Shown here piece by piece: positions 1 to 8,145 of a DNA stretch of 64,000 bases. The number at the start of each line of letters is the position of its first letter. Within the stretch, counting starts at the first letter, position 1. The notes below the pieces were generated by a model that ran no database searches, had not been told where the DNA came from, and worked only from the letters and a program-made list of their open reading frames with translations. The stretch is from Shimia sp049116215. GTDB taxonomy: Bacteria; Pseudomonadota; Alphaproteobacteria; Rhodobacterales; Rhodobacteraceae. Location of the stretch: the NCBI RefSeq assembly GCF_049116215.1, contig NZ_JAGDZB010000001.1:744001-808000 (forward strand), read 5' to 3'. The translations under genes were made by a program, and so were the position numbers.

Positions 1-676
1 TGAAGCGCAACTGCTCTAGCCCTTCCAGCTGCTCCAACGGTCCGGCGTCCCAACGCGGATAGGCGCCCAGCGCAGACGGCCGGTAGGCATAAACCCCAAC
101 GTGGTGGAACACCGGTGTGTCGTCTTCATCGGCAAAGGTGGCATCGGTAAACGGCACCACCTCTTTGGAAAAATAGAGCGCGTGACGATCTTTGGAAAAC
201 ACCGCTGTGGTCCCGCCAACACGCCCGGCCTTTCGGTCTTCCAAAAAGCCGTTCAGCGCCCGCCCGTCGCAGCGCAACACCGGCGTTGCCACCTCCGCCA
301 CCGGATCCCGACGCAGCCCCGCGACCAGGTCTTCCACAAACCATGCCGGTGTTAGTGGCGCATCACCCTGCAGGTTCACCACAATCTCATGACCGCCACC
401 CAAAACGTCAAACGCCTCAGCGCAGCGTTCGGTGCCGTTGGCGCAGTCCGGCGAGGTCATCACCACCGCTGCGCCAAAGGCTTCGCTTGCCACCTTGATG
501 CGATCATCATCCGTCGCCACAACCACACGATCCACGCCTTTCACCGCACAGGCCGCTTCCCAACTGCGCCGGATCAGGCTTTTGACCTCTCCGGTTGCGC
601 CTTTGAGTTCCGCCAGCGGCTTGCCGGGATAACGTGTGGACGCATAACGCGCCGGAATGACGATCAAGACAGACAT
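1..676 (-). CDS. kdsB: 3-deoxy-manno-octulosonate cytidylyltransferase (CMP-Kdo synthetase), partial
   Basis: Activates Kdo with CTP to CMP-Kdo in the cytoplasm, for LPS core and Kdo-linked capsules. Read on the minus strand from the ATG at 676, the protein begins MSVLIVIPARYASTRYPGKP, the nucleotide-binding loop typical of KdsB, followed by VVATDDDRI and VVNLQGDAPL, which match the family's substrate and metal region. About 225 codons are visible and the frame is still open at the left edge. Family members are roughly 245-265 residues, so only the C-terminal tail is missing. Its ATG overlaps the cysQ stop by one base (TGATG), which suggests translational coupling. Identification is firm; the length is limited by the window. 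Confidence 0.93.
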   Translation of the reverse strand, partial: MSVLIVIPARYASTRYPGKPLAELKGATGEVKSLIRRSWEAACAVKGVDRVVVATDDDRIKVASEAFGAAVVMTSPDCANGTERCAEAFDVLGGGHEIVVNLQGDAPLTPAWFVEDLVAGLRRDPVAEVATPVLRCDGRALNGFLEDRKAGRVGGTTAVFSKDRHALYFSKEVVPFTDATFADEDDTPVFHHVGVYAYRPSALGAYPRWDAGPLEQLEGLEQLRF

Positions 677-1473
677 CAGGCTTCTTTCAGCTCCACTTTC
701 GGGGCGTAAGCAATGAAGAACGGGTTGGCAAAATCCTCTTTGCCGTACTTCAAGGGCGTGTGGTCATCAAAGCGTACAACGTCCCCGCCAGCGCCCAAAA
801 GCACCGCATGACCCGCAGCTGTGTCCCACTCCATAGTACGACCCACACGCGGATAGACATCCGCCTCACCGGTGGCCACCAGACAGAATTTCAAAGACGA
901 ACCCGCGCTCTTCAGATCTTTGACGTTGTATTTATTGATGTAGTCATCTGTCGCCTGATCGCGGTGCGACTTGGACGCCACCACATAAAGCGCGCTGTTG
1001 TCGCTGTCCGCCACGTTGATCGCTTTCACGTCGCCCACAGTGTTCGGATCAAACGCGCCGGTCTCTTCCACCGCTTGGCCGTCGGCTTGCGTGAAGAACA
1101 TCCGCTCCCGCGCCGGTGCATAGACCACCCCACGCTGCGGCACGCCGTTTTCCACATAGGCGATATTCACGGTAAAATCGCCGCGACGGTGGATGAACTC
1201 TTTGGTGCCGTCCAGCGGATCAACGATCAGAAATGTTTCGCCTTTCGCTGTGTGGCTCTCCGCCTGTTCTTCCGTCACCAACATCACGTCGGGAAAAGCA
1301 GCCCGCAAGCCAGCTGAAATCAGCGCATCTGCCGCCTCATCCGCCGCCGTCACCGGGCTGTCGTCGCTTTTGACATTCACGTCAAAGTCATCCGCCTGAT
1401 AAATCTTCATAATCTCAGCACCAGCCTCAATGGCCAGCTTACGAATAACCGGAATCAAAGTGTCGTAATTCAA
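676..1473 (-). CDS. cysQ: 3'(2'),5'-bisphosphate nucleotidase CysQ
   Basis: Inositol-monophosphatase-fold enzyme that hydrolyses PAP to AMP, recycling the by-product of sulfate assimilation and sulfotransferases. The 265-residue protein carries the family signatures DPLDGTKEF near residue 85 and WDTAAGH near residue 216, which hold the Mg2+ ligands. I chose a TTG start at 1473 because AGGAG sits 7 bases upstream of it. An ATG at 1494 would add seven residues but would place that Shine-Dalgarno sequence inside the gene. It lies immediately upstream of kdsB and overlaps it by one base. This suggests co-expression with surface-sugar synthesis, although CysQ itself is general sulfur metabolism. 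Confidence 0.92.
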   Translation of the reverse strand: MNYDTLIPVIRKLAIEAGAEIMKIYQADDFDVNVKSDDSPVTAADEAADALISAGLRAAFPDVMLVTEEQAESHTAKGETFLIVDPLDGTKEFIHRRGDFTVNIAYVENGVPQRGVVYAPARERMFFTQADGQAVEETGAFDPNTVGDVKAINVADSDNSALYVVASKSHRDQATDDYINKYNVKDLKSAGSSLKFCLVATGEADVYPRVGRTMEWDTAAGHAVLLGAGGDVVRFDDHTPLKYGKEDFANPFFIAYAPKVELKEA

Positions 1474-1591
1474 TGGATTTCTCCTAAAAGGCATTTGTTG
1501 TTTATTTCCGTCGCGCCCCTTATGCTCCCTGCGTAACAGAACGGCAAGATTTCCCTGTCATCCTAAGGGCCCTCCGCAACCGGCACAGGCA

Positions 1592-2413
1592 ATGTTTCAG
1601 CAATCCGCACCTAAAACGACCTTCGCGTCGGCGCTCAACATCGCCGAACTGATCTACCACGCCATTGTCCGAAGCGTGCGCAAAAGCCATGGCAACGCGT
1701 TGATGTCGATTGTGATGAACATGCTGCAAACCGTGATCTTTGTGATGGCGTTTTACGTGATGTTTTCTGTGCTCGGTCTGCGCGGCGCAGCCTTGCGGGG
1801 CGACTTCCTCATCTACATCATGTCCGGCGTTTTCCTGTTTATGACCCACACCAAAACCATGGGCTCTGTGGTCAACTCCGAAGGTCCGTCGTCCCCGATG
1901 ATGAAACATGCGCCGATGAACACCATCATCGCCATTTTGTCGGCCGCGCTCGGCACGCTTTACATTCAAGTGCTGTCTTTGGCCGCGATCCTGTTTGTCT
2001 ATCACGTCGCCTTTACGCCGTTTGAAATCGATCAACCTGTACCGACTTTTGGCATGTTGCTGGTGGCCTGGTTCACGGGCCTCGCCATCGGCACGGTTTT
2101 TCTAGCCCTCAAGCCCTGGTTCCCGACCTTTGTGGGCATCGCCAACACCATCTACGCCCGCGCCAATATGATTGCCTCTGGCAAAATGTTTGTCGCCAAC
2201 ACCCTGCCGCCATTCATGCTGGCCATGTTTGACTGGAACCCGCTGTTTCACTGCATCGATCAGGCCCGCGGCTTTGCCTTTATCAACTACTTCCCCCGCA
2301 ACTCCTCCATCGAGTATCCGATCATCGTTGGCGTGGTGCTGCTGATGGTGGGGCTGATGGGCGAATTCTACACCCGCAAACACGCGTCTCTGTCGTGGAG
2401 CGCGCGTCGATGA
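1592..2413 (+). CDS. Capsule-type ABC-2 transporter permease
   Basis: A 273-residue integral membrane protein with about six hydrophobic segments: near residues 35-60, 70-88, 108-135, 145-170, about 200-215 and 245-262. Size, topology and sequence style fit the ABC-2 permeases of KpsM/Wzm type that move polysaccharide across the inner membrane. No ATPase gene lies beside it. The start is the ATG following GCACAGGCA, which has only a weak ribosome site. The stop overlaps the next gene as ATGA. Its position divergent from cysQ-kdsB supports a surface-polysaccharide role, but this is inference. A second, less similar permease of this class is at 60822-61646. Confidence 0.75.
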   Translation: MFQQSAPKTTFASALNIAELIYHAIVRSVRKSHGNALMSIVMNMLQTVIFVMAFYVMFSVLGLRGAALRGDFLIYIMSGVFLFMTHTKTMGSVVNSEGPSSPMMKHAPMNTIIAILSAALGTLYIQVLSLAAILFVYHVAFTPFEIDQPVPTFGMLLVAWFTGLAIGTVFLALKPWFPTFVGIANTIYARANMIASGKMFVANTLPPFMLAMFDWNPLFHCIDQARGFAFINYFPRNSSIEYPIIVGVVLLMVGLMGEFYTRKHASLSWSARR

Positions 2414-3006
2414 TCCGCTGGGTGGCCATTTTCATCTTGTGGCCCATCGCGCTTTTGGCCAATCCCTTGCCCGCGCTGCATGACGTCACCGACGTGGCCG
2501 CAAATGATGTGCTCAACGTCCGTGCCGCGCCCAATGGCTCCGCAGAAATCCGCGGCACGCTGGCCCCAAATGCTCAAGACATTGAGGTCACCGCCACCAA
2601 CGAGACCGGCACTTGGGGGCGCATCAATCTAGGCGAATCCGCTGGCTGGGTCTCGATGCGCTACCTTGAACGCCACGAAGACAATCCTGATTACGCCCTC
2701 GCACACGCGTTGACCTGTTTTGGCACTGAACCCTTTTGGTCCGCTGAGATCACTCAGGGGCAGGGGGTGACCGTCAAAACACCTGAAACCACTGTCGACA
2801 TCCCCGGCGCTGGCCTTCTCAATCCGGCCAGCGGAAGAAACGACCTGTTTGCCATGGGTTTTGCAGACTCATCGGCGCAGGTCCGCCGCGCAGAATGCAA
2901 CGACGGCATGTCAGACCGGTCGTTTGGCTTGCAAATTGGCCTTTTCTTGCACCACGATCACAGCGCGACACTCTATTCAGGATGTTGCTCAATCAGCATG
3001 CACTGA
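2410..3006 (+). CDS. Secreted SH3-domain protein with a COG3650-like C-terminal domain
   Basis: A 198-residue exported protein. Residues 1-18 form a signal peptide. Residues 25-85 resemble a bacterial SH3 domain (DVLNVRAAPNGS and GWVSMRYL), a fold that often binds peptidoglycan or cell-surface ligands. The C-terminal half has the pattern CFGTEPFW at 103-110 and ECNDGMSDRSFG at 162-173, shared with small periplasmic proteins of the COG3650 type, and ends in a GCC motif. The ATG at 2410 overlaps the permease stop by four bases (ATGA), so the two are translationally coupled. An upstream start would add five residues. The function is unknown. Coupling to a transporter suggests an envelope accessory role. 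Confidence 0.75.
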   Translation: MIRWVAIFILWPIALLANPLPALHDVTDVAANDVLNVRAAPNGSAEIRGTLAPNAQDIEVTATNETGTWGRINLGESAGWVSMRYLERHEDNPDYALAHALTCFGTEPFWSAEITQGQGVTVKTPETTVDIPGAGLLNPASGRNDLFAMGFADSSAQVRRAECNDGMSDRSFGLQIGLFLHHDHSATLYSGCCSISMH

Positions 3007-3030
3007 ACACATTGACTGAGCGCCTTTGAC

Positions 3031-3645
3031 CTAAGCCAAATCCGCCACCACCCGCAGTGTGATGTTGATCCGTCCGTTCCCGGGCAACAGCGACGAACTG
3101 CCAAAGCGAATGCGATCCACCCCGTGATACGCCAGCCGTGCATCACCGCCCATCACCACCACATCACCGGAATTGAGCCAGACTGACTGCGTCTTGCCGC
3201 CGCGCTCAACGCCGCCCACGCGAAACAACCCATCATCGCCGAGGCTCACCGACACCACCGGAAACGAGAAGTCTCCCTCGTCATTGTCCTGATGTAACCC
3301 CATCCGTGCGTTCTCGCCGTAGAAATTGATCAGACAACAATCCGGCTCACGCGCCAAATTGGTTATGTTTTGCCACAGGCTGAGCAAACTCTCGGGGACT
3401 GCAGGCCAATCCATTCCGTCTGGATGTTGTGCCTCATAGCGATAGCCACGCCTGTCGCTGATCCACCCCAACCGCCCCGCGCTGGTCATCTTCACACTCA
3501 TCTGCTTGCCGCCGCGAGTCACCGGATGACGCATTGGGGCCGCCTGTGCCACGGCGCGCAAATCCGCGACCATCGCGGCCTGCTCTTTGGCAGTCAACTG
3601 CGCTTTGAAGATCTCAAAACCGGCAATTTTTAAGGGTTCGGTCAC
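3031..3645 (-). CDS. alkB: Alpha-ketoglutarate-dependent DNA repair dioxygenase AlkB
   Basis: Oxidative demethylase that repairs 1-methyladenine and 3-methylcytosine in DNA, using Fe(II), oxygen and 2-oxoglutarate. The 204-residue protein shows the complete iron triad H118-x-D120 (in GLHQDN) and H174 (in AYHGVD). The 2-oxoglutarate-binding arginines are in RINITLR at 192-198. Length and motif spacing match the Escherichia coli AlkB family. The gene is transcribed away from dnaK, and its start lies about 70 bases upstream of the -35 element of the dnaK promoter. No ada-type methylation sensor is nearby. Confidence 0.95.
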   Translation of the reverse strand: MTEPLKIAGFEIFKAQLTAKEQAAMVADLRAVAQAAPMRHPVTRGGKQMSVKMTSAGRLGWISDRRGYRYEAQHPDGMDWPAVPESLLSLWQNITNLAREPDCCLINFYGENARMGLHQDNDEGDFSFPVVSVSLGDDGLFRVGGVERGGKTQSVWLNSGDVVVMGGDARLAYHGVDRIRFGSSSLLPGNGRINITLRVVADLA

Positions 3646-3715
3646 TTTTCACCGCCTCATATCTAAAATGCAGCATAATTTGTAGCGAATCCGCCACAAT
3701 CCCCCAACCGAGACG

Positions 3716-3744
3716 CTTGCAGCACAAATTCATGCTCCCTATAT
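3716..3744 (+). promoter_or_regulatory. Putative RpoH (heat-shock sigma) promoter of dnaK
   Basis: CTTGCAG at 3716-3722 and CCCTATAT at 3737-3744 are separated by 14 bases. They match the alphaproteobacterial sigma-32 pattern (CTTG at -35, CCCTATAT-like at -10). The promoter lies about 107 bases upstream of the dnaK ATG, leaving a long untranslated leader. No CIRCE inverted repeat is visible. Confidence 0.7.
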
Positions 3745-3851
3745 ACGCTCCGAAGCGCATACCGGCACACCGTCGGAATGCAACTGGATCGAGGCTTGGA
3801 TGCCACAACGGGTCCGACCTTGAAAATCGCCTTACGTGAAAGGGATCAAAT

Positions 3852-5768
3852 ATGAGCAAAGTTATTGGTATCGATCTCGGTACAACAAACTCCTGCGTAG
3901 CCATCATGGATGGTTCCCAGCCAAAAGTGATTGAAAACGCCGAAGGCGCGCGCACCACGCCGTCCATCGTCGCTTTCACCGACGACGAACGTCTCGTCGG
4001 CCAGCCGGCCAAGCGCCAGGCTGTCACCAACCCTGAAAACACCGTTTTTGGTGTGAAACGCCTGATCGGCCGTCGTCGCGACGACGCAGCCCTGGCCAAA
4101 GATCTGAAGAACATGCCGTTCTCCGTGGTCAACGGCGGCAACGGCGACGCATGGGTCGAAGCCAAGGGTGAGAAATACTCCCCATCGCAACTGTCCGCTT
4201 TCATTCTTGGTAAGATGAAAGAAACCGCAGAGTCCTATCTCGGCGAAGACGTGACCCAGGCGGTCATCACCGTCCCTGCCTACTTCAACGACGCTCAGCG
4301 CCAGGCGACCAAAGACGCCGGCAAAATCGCTGGTCTCGAAGTGCTGCGCATCATCAACGAGCCAACCGCAGCCGCTCTGGCCTACGGTCTGGACAAAGAA
4401 GACACCCAAACCATCGCGGTCTATGACCTCGGCGGCGGTACCTTCGACGTGACCATCCTGGAAATCGACGACGGCCTGTTTGAAGTGAAGTCCACCAACG
4501 GTGACACCTTCCTCGGTGGTGAAGACTTCGACATGCGCATCGTGAACTACCTCGCGGAGCAGTTCAAAAAAGAGCACAACGTCGATCTGACCAAAGACAA
4601 AATGGCTCTGCAGCGCCTGAAAGAAGCCGCTGAGAAAGCCAAAATCGAACTGTCCTCCGCCAGCCAGACCGAGATCAACCAGCCGTTTATCTCCATGGAT
4701 CCGGCCACCGGCACCCCGCTGCACATGGTCATCAAGCTGACCCGTGCAAAGCTGGAAAGCCTGGTCAACGACCTGATCAAAGCGTCGTTGAAGCCTTGCG
4801 CCGCCGCTCTGAAAGACGCTGGCCTGTCTGCCAACGAGATCGACGAAGTGGTTCTCGTGGGTGGTATGACTCGCATGCCAAAAGTCATCGCGGAAGTGAC
4901 CAAATTCTTCGGCAAGGAGCCGCACAAAGGTGTGAACCCTGACGAAGTTGTGGCCATGGGCGCCGCCATTCAGGCCGGTGTTCTGCAGGGTGACGTGAAA
5001 GACGTGGTTCTGCTGGACGTGACCCCACTGTCCCTGGGTATCGAAACCCTCGGCGGCGTGTTCACCCGTCTGATCGACCGCAACACCACGATCCCGACCA
5101 AAAAGTCTCAGGTCTTCTCCACCGCCGAAGACAACCAGAACGCCGTGACCATCCGTGTGTTCCAGGGTGAGCGCGAAATGGCTGCGGACAACAAGATCCT
5201 CGGCCAGTTCAACCTCGAAGACATCCCGCCTGCCCCACGTGGCATGCCTCAGATCGAAGTGACCTTTGACATCGACGCCAACGGCATCGTGTCTGTGGGC
5301 GCGGCGGACAAAGGCACCGGCAAAGAGCAGAAGATCACCATTCAGGCATCTGGTGGCCTGTCTGACGCGGACATCGAAAAGATGGTTCAGGACGCGGAAG
5401 ACAACGCTGAAGCGGACAAAGATCGTCGCGAGATGATCGAAGCCCGCAACCAGGCCGAAAGCCTCGTGCACGACACCGAGAAGCAGGTGGCGGAGCATGG
5501 CGACAAAGTGGACCCATCCACTGTCGAAGCCATCGAGCTGGCTGTGGCCGCGCTGAAAGACGAGCTGGAAAACGAAGACGTGACTGCTGAGAAGCTGAAG
5601 TCCGGCATCCAAAACGTCATGGAAGTAGCCATGCGTCTGGGTGAAGCGATCTACAAGAACGCTCAGGAAGAAGCCGGTGAAGAAGCGCCAGACATGGACG
5701 CCGGTCCAGCGGCCGACGATGACATCGTTGACGCTGACTTCGAAGACCTGGACGACAACAAGCGCTAA
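3852..5768 (+). CDS. dnaK: Molecular chaperone DnaK (Hsp70)
   Basis: ATP-dependent Hsp70 chaperone that binds exposed hydrophobic segments and cycles with DnaJ and GrpE in the cytoplasm. The 638-residue protein opens MSKVIGIDLGTTNSCVAIMD (phosphate loop 1) and has DLGGGTFDVTILE near residue 195 (phosphate loop 2). A full substrate-binding domain and an acidic, helical C-terminus ending DADFEDLDDNKR follow. Length is canonical. AGGGATCAAAT precedes the ATG. It is followed by dnaJ after a hairpin, the usual alphaproteobacterial order, and is preceded by a heat-shock-type promoter. A long open frame on the opposite strand is a codon-bias shadow. Confidence 0.99.
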   Translation: MSKVIGIDLGTTNSCVAIMDGSQPKVIENAEGARTTPSIVAFTDDERLVGQPAKRQAVTNPENTVFGVKRLIGRRRDDAALAKDLKNMPFSVVNGGNGDAWVEAKGEKYSPSQLSAFILGKMKETAESYLGEDVTQAVITVPAYFNDAQRQATKDAGKIAGLEVLRIINEPTAAALAYGLDKEDTQTIAVYDLGGGTFDVTILEIDDGLFEVKSTNGDTFLGGEDFDMRIVNYLAEQFKKEHNVDLTKDKMALQRLKEAAEKAKIELSSASQTEINQPFISMDPATGTPLHMVIKLTRAKLESLVNDLIKASLKPCAAALKDAGLSANEIDEVVLVGGMTRMPKVIAEVTKFFGKEPHKGVNPDEVVAMGAAIQAGVLQGDVKDVVLLDVTPLSLGIETLGGVFTRLIDRNTTIPTKKSQVFSTAEDNQNAVTIRVFQGEREMAADNKILGQFNLEDIPPAPRGMPQIEVTFDIDANGIVSVGAADKGTGKEQKITIQASGGLSDADIEKMVQDAEDNAEADKDRREMIEARNQAESLVHDTEKQVAEHGDKVDPSTVEAIELAVAALKDELENEDVTAEKLKSGIQNVMEVAMRLGEAIYKNAQEEAGEEAPDMDAGPAADDDIVDADFEDLDDNKR

Positions 5769-5793
5769 TCACAGCGTAACGGACCTGAAAATC

Positions 5794-5824
5794 GGGCCGG
5801 TCCGACTTCCGGATCGGCCCTTTT
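5794..5824 (+). terminator. Intergenic hairpin between dnaK and dnaJ
   Basis: GGGCCGGTCCG pairs with CGGATCGGCCC (one G-U pair) around a short loop, followed by TTTT. It has the form of a weak rho-independent terminator. A gene of the same pathway follows directly, so it may act as an attenuator or as an mRNA-stabilising end that sets the DnaK to DnaJ ratio. Confidence 0.65.
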
Positions 5825-5848
5825 CAGTCCGGCCAAAGGAGTACCCCC

Positions 5849-7003
5849 ATGGCAAAACGTGACTTCTACGAGGTGCTTGGCGTCAGCAAAGGGGCCTCGG
5901 CAGACGAAATCAAAAAAGGCTATCGCAAGAAAGCCAAAGAACTACATCCGGACCGCAATGCGGACAATCCGGACGCCGAAGCACAGTTCAAAGAGGCCAA
6001 TGAGGCCCACGAAATCCTCAAAGACGCTGAGAAAAAAGCGGCCTATGACCGTTACGGCCACGCCGCCTTTGACGGCAGCATGGGCGGCGGCGGCGGACAA
6101 CGCGGCGGCCATCCCGGCGGCGATTTCTCTTCTGCTTTCTCAGACGTGTTTGACGACCTGTTTGGCGACTTCATGGGTGGCGGTGGCGGTCAACGCGGCG
6201 GCGGACGCCAACGCGCCTCTCGTGGTGCCGACCTGCGCTACAACCTGCGTGCGTCGCTCGAAGAGGCCTTCAGCGGCCTGCAAAAGACCATCAACGTGCC
6301 AACATCCGTCGGCTGTGACAGCTGCTCAGGCTCCGGTGCCGAAGGTGGCGCGGAACCCGCCACCTGCCCAACCTGCTCCGGCATGGGCAAGGTCCGCGCG
6401 CAACAAGGCTTCTTCACCGTGGAACGCACCTGCCCGACCTGTTCGGGTCTGGGGCAGATCATCAAGAACCCCTGTAAAGCCTGTGGCGGTCAGGGTCGCG
6501 TTGAAAAAGATCGCGCCTTGTCGGTGAACATCCCGGCAGGCGTGGAAACCGGCACCCGCATTCGTCTTGCGGGCGAAGGCGAAGCTGGCATGCGTGGTGG
6601 CCCCTCCGGCGACCTCTACATCTTCATCGAGGTCAGCCCGCATAAGATCTTTGAGCGCGACGGCGTAAACCTGTACTGCCGCGTGCCGGTCTCCATGTCC
6701 AGCGCCGCGCTGGGTGGCGACATCGAAGTGCCCACCATCGACGGTGGCCGCTCGCGTGTGAAGATCCCGGCGGGCTCGCAGTCCGGCCGTCAGATGCGCC
6801 TGCGCTCCAAAGGCATGCCTGCCCTGCGTGGCGGCGGCTCTGGTGACATGATGATCGAGCTGGCGGTGGAAACCCCGGTGAACCTCACAAGCCGCCAGAA
6901 AGAGCTTCTGCGCGAGTTCGAAGAGTTGTCTTCCGACAACAACCCGGAAAGCAGCAGCTTCTTCAGCTCCGTGAAAGGCTTCTGGGACAGCATGAAGGGC
7001 TGA
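5849..7003 (+). CDS. dnaJ: Co-chaperone DnaJ (Hsp40, type I)
   Basis: Stimulates DnaK ATPase activity and delivers substrates. The 384-residue protein has all type I regions: a J-domain with the HPD motif at 33-35, a Gly/Phe-rich linker rich in GGGGG runs at about 75-130, four CxxCxGxG zinc-binding repeats between about 150 and 215 (CDSCSGSG, CPTCSGMG, CPTCSGLG, CKACGGQG), and a C-terminal substrate-binding domain. AAAGGAG lies 8 bases upstream of the ATG. It follows dnaK by 80 bases and is closed by a strong bidirectional terminator. Confidence 0.98.
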   Translation: MAKRDFYEVLGVSKGASADEIKKGYRKKAKELHPDRNADNPDAEAQFKEANEAHEILKDAEKKAAYDRYGHAAFDGSMGGGGGQRGGHPGGDFSSAFSDVFDDLFGDFMGGGGGQRGGGRQRASRGADLRYNLRASLEEAFSGLQKTINVPTSVGCDSCSGSGAEGGAEPATCPTCSGMGKVRAQQGFFTVERTCPTCSGLGQIIKNPCKACGGQGRVEKDRALSVNIPAGVETGTRIRLAGEGEAGMRGGPSGDLYIFIEVSPHKIFERDGVNLYCRVPVSMSSAALGGDIEVPTIDGGRSRVKIPAGSQSGRQMRLRSKGMPALRGGGSGDMMIELAVETPVNLTSRQKELLREFEELSSDNNPESSSFFSSVKGFWDSMKG

Positions 7004-7052
7004 GCGCTGCCAGGAAACGGGCGGCGTCCGGCACCTACTACGTACAAAAAAG

Positions 7053-7080
7053 AAAAGAGCGCCACTGCGGCGCTCTTTTT
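7053..7080. terminator. Bidirectional terminator after dnaJ
   Basis: GAGCGCC (7057-7063) and GGCGCTC (7069-7075) form a perfect stem with a 5-base loop. A-rich flanks on the left and T-rich flanks on the right let it serve dnaJ on the plus strand and the binding-protein gene on the minus strand. Confidence 0.85.
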
Positions 7081-7100
7081 TGTTTCTGGTGTTTCAGATC

Positions 7101-7943
7101 TTACTCAATAATCGGCGCCATGGTGAATACCGCGATGTGAATATCCCCCGGCTGCACACCTGGCAGCGTTTGCTGGAAAATCCCCTGCATCGCGCCAACC
7201 GCATACATGGCCGACAGTAGCCGGTCGATCAGCAGGCGGAAGTCCGTATCGCCGCGCGCCATCGCCAGCCCGTGTTTCTCCACCGTCAGCAGGTTGTTGC
7301 TCACCTTGATAGTGTCGCGCTTCGGACTGTTGAGCCACAAGGTCGCCAGAATGGACTGATCGCCAAAATACGCATCGATCTCTCCGTTTTCCATCGCGGT
7401 CATCGCAGCGGCGTGGTCGTTGAACCGCACCACTTCGGCAAAGGTTGCGGTTGAGGCCAACGTGTTGTTCAGCGCGGTCTCCGTGGTGCTCTCGCGGCGC
7501 ACCCCAAGTTTCTTTCCAGCCAGATCGGCAAAATTTTCTGATCCATTGGCTGGCAACATCACCGTGGTGCCATCGGCAAAGGTCGGGATCGAAAAATCTA
7601 CAATCGCGCGGCGGCCCAGCGTGATGGACGACGCGCCACACAACAGGTCAATTTCCCCGGCGGCCACTTTCTCAAACTGGTCCTGCATGCCCACCGGCAC
7701 AAACTCGACATCAAGGTTGGGAATCTGGAGGGCAGTCAGGACGCCCTGCGCCAGCTCCGCACAGACCATCGGCGTGTAGCCAGCCGGGCTGCCGTCTTCG
7801 GTCTGAAACGACAGCGGTGCCGCGTCCAACCGGTAGCCAAGTTTCAAAGTTCCGGTCTCTTTGATCCGGTCAATGGTCTGCGCCTGCGCGGCGCCGGCCA
7901 AAATCAAACCGGCCAGTAGGGGCATCAAAAATCGTTTCATCAT
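7101..7943 (-). CDS. Periplasmic amino-acid-binding protein (family 3), orphan
   Basis: A 280-residue secreted solute-binding protein. Residues 1-22 are a signal peptide ending AQA. The mature part has the family 3 pattern of polar amino-acid ABC receptors (TLKLGYRLDAAPLSF, AGYTPMVCAEL, GEIDLLCGASSIT, LAGKKLGVRRES). No permease or ATPase gene is adjacent, so it must work with components encoded elsewhere or act in sensing. It is transcribed towards dnaJ and shares the terminator. A second Met one codon in is an equally good start. Substrate cannot be assigned. Confidence 0.85.
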   Translation of the reverse strand: MMKRFLMPLLAGLILAGAAQAQTIDRIKETGTLKLGYRLDAAPLSFQTEDGSPAGYTPMVCAELAQGVLTALQIPNLDVEFVPVGMQDQFEKVAAGEIDLLCGASSITLGRRAIVDFSIPTFADGTTVMLPANGSENFADLAGKKLGVRRESTTETALNNTLASTATFAEVVRFNDHAAAMTAMENGEIDAYFGDQSILATLWLNSPKRDTIKVSNNLLTVEKHGLAMARGDTDFRLLIDRLLSAMYAVGAMQGIFQQTLPGVQPGDIHIAVFTMAPIIE

Positions 7944-8038
7944 CTATCCTGCCAAACATTCATTTTTGTTGCCTTCACAATCTCAGGTTCACAATGACAC
8001 CACAACCGCGTTTGTGGCTGTAAAAGTTAACGAAATTG

Positions 8039-8088
8039 GCACCTCCGCAAAACAGTCGCGATACCGACGTGATACCGACGTGCCAAAG
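8039..8088 (+). repeat. 50-bp intergenic element, copy A (tandem 11-bp repeat)
   Basis: Contains two perfect, adjacent copies of the 11-mer ATACCGACGTG (8061-8082), preceded by GCACCTCCGC-type sequence and AAACAGTC. By hand alignment it matches the reverse complement of 35987-36036 at 45 of 50 positions. It ends 57 bases before the radC start, in the same orientation as radC. Function is unknown. The one-helical-turn spacing suggests binding of a dimeric or oligomeric regulator. Confidence 0.75.
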
Positions 8089-8145
8089 CAGCTGTTTTCG
8101 ACGGAGATTAACCTTTGATTTACCTTGTTAGGACAGTGTTAAGAC

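Noticed and set aside
3846..5612. 588-codon open frame on the strand opposite dnaK
   Set aside because: It exactly mirrors the dnaK coding region and its translation has no domain pattern. High GC and strong codon bias create such frames.
8091..8145. TTAACC near radC as a definite CtrA site
   Set aside because: The short motif is frequent by chance in A/T-rich gaps, and no second half site at the right spacing (TTAA-N7-TTAA) was found.
7944..8145. SOS (LexA) box ahead of radC
   Set aside because: No GTTC-N7-GTTC or GAAC-N7-GAAC pattern, which is the alphaproteobacterial LexA site, was found there.
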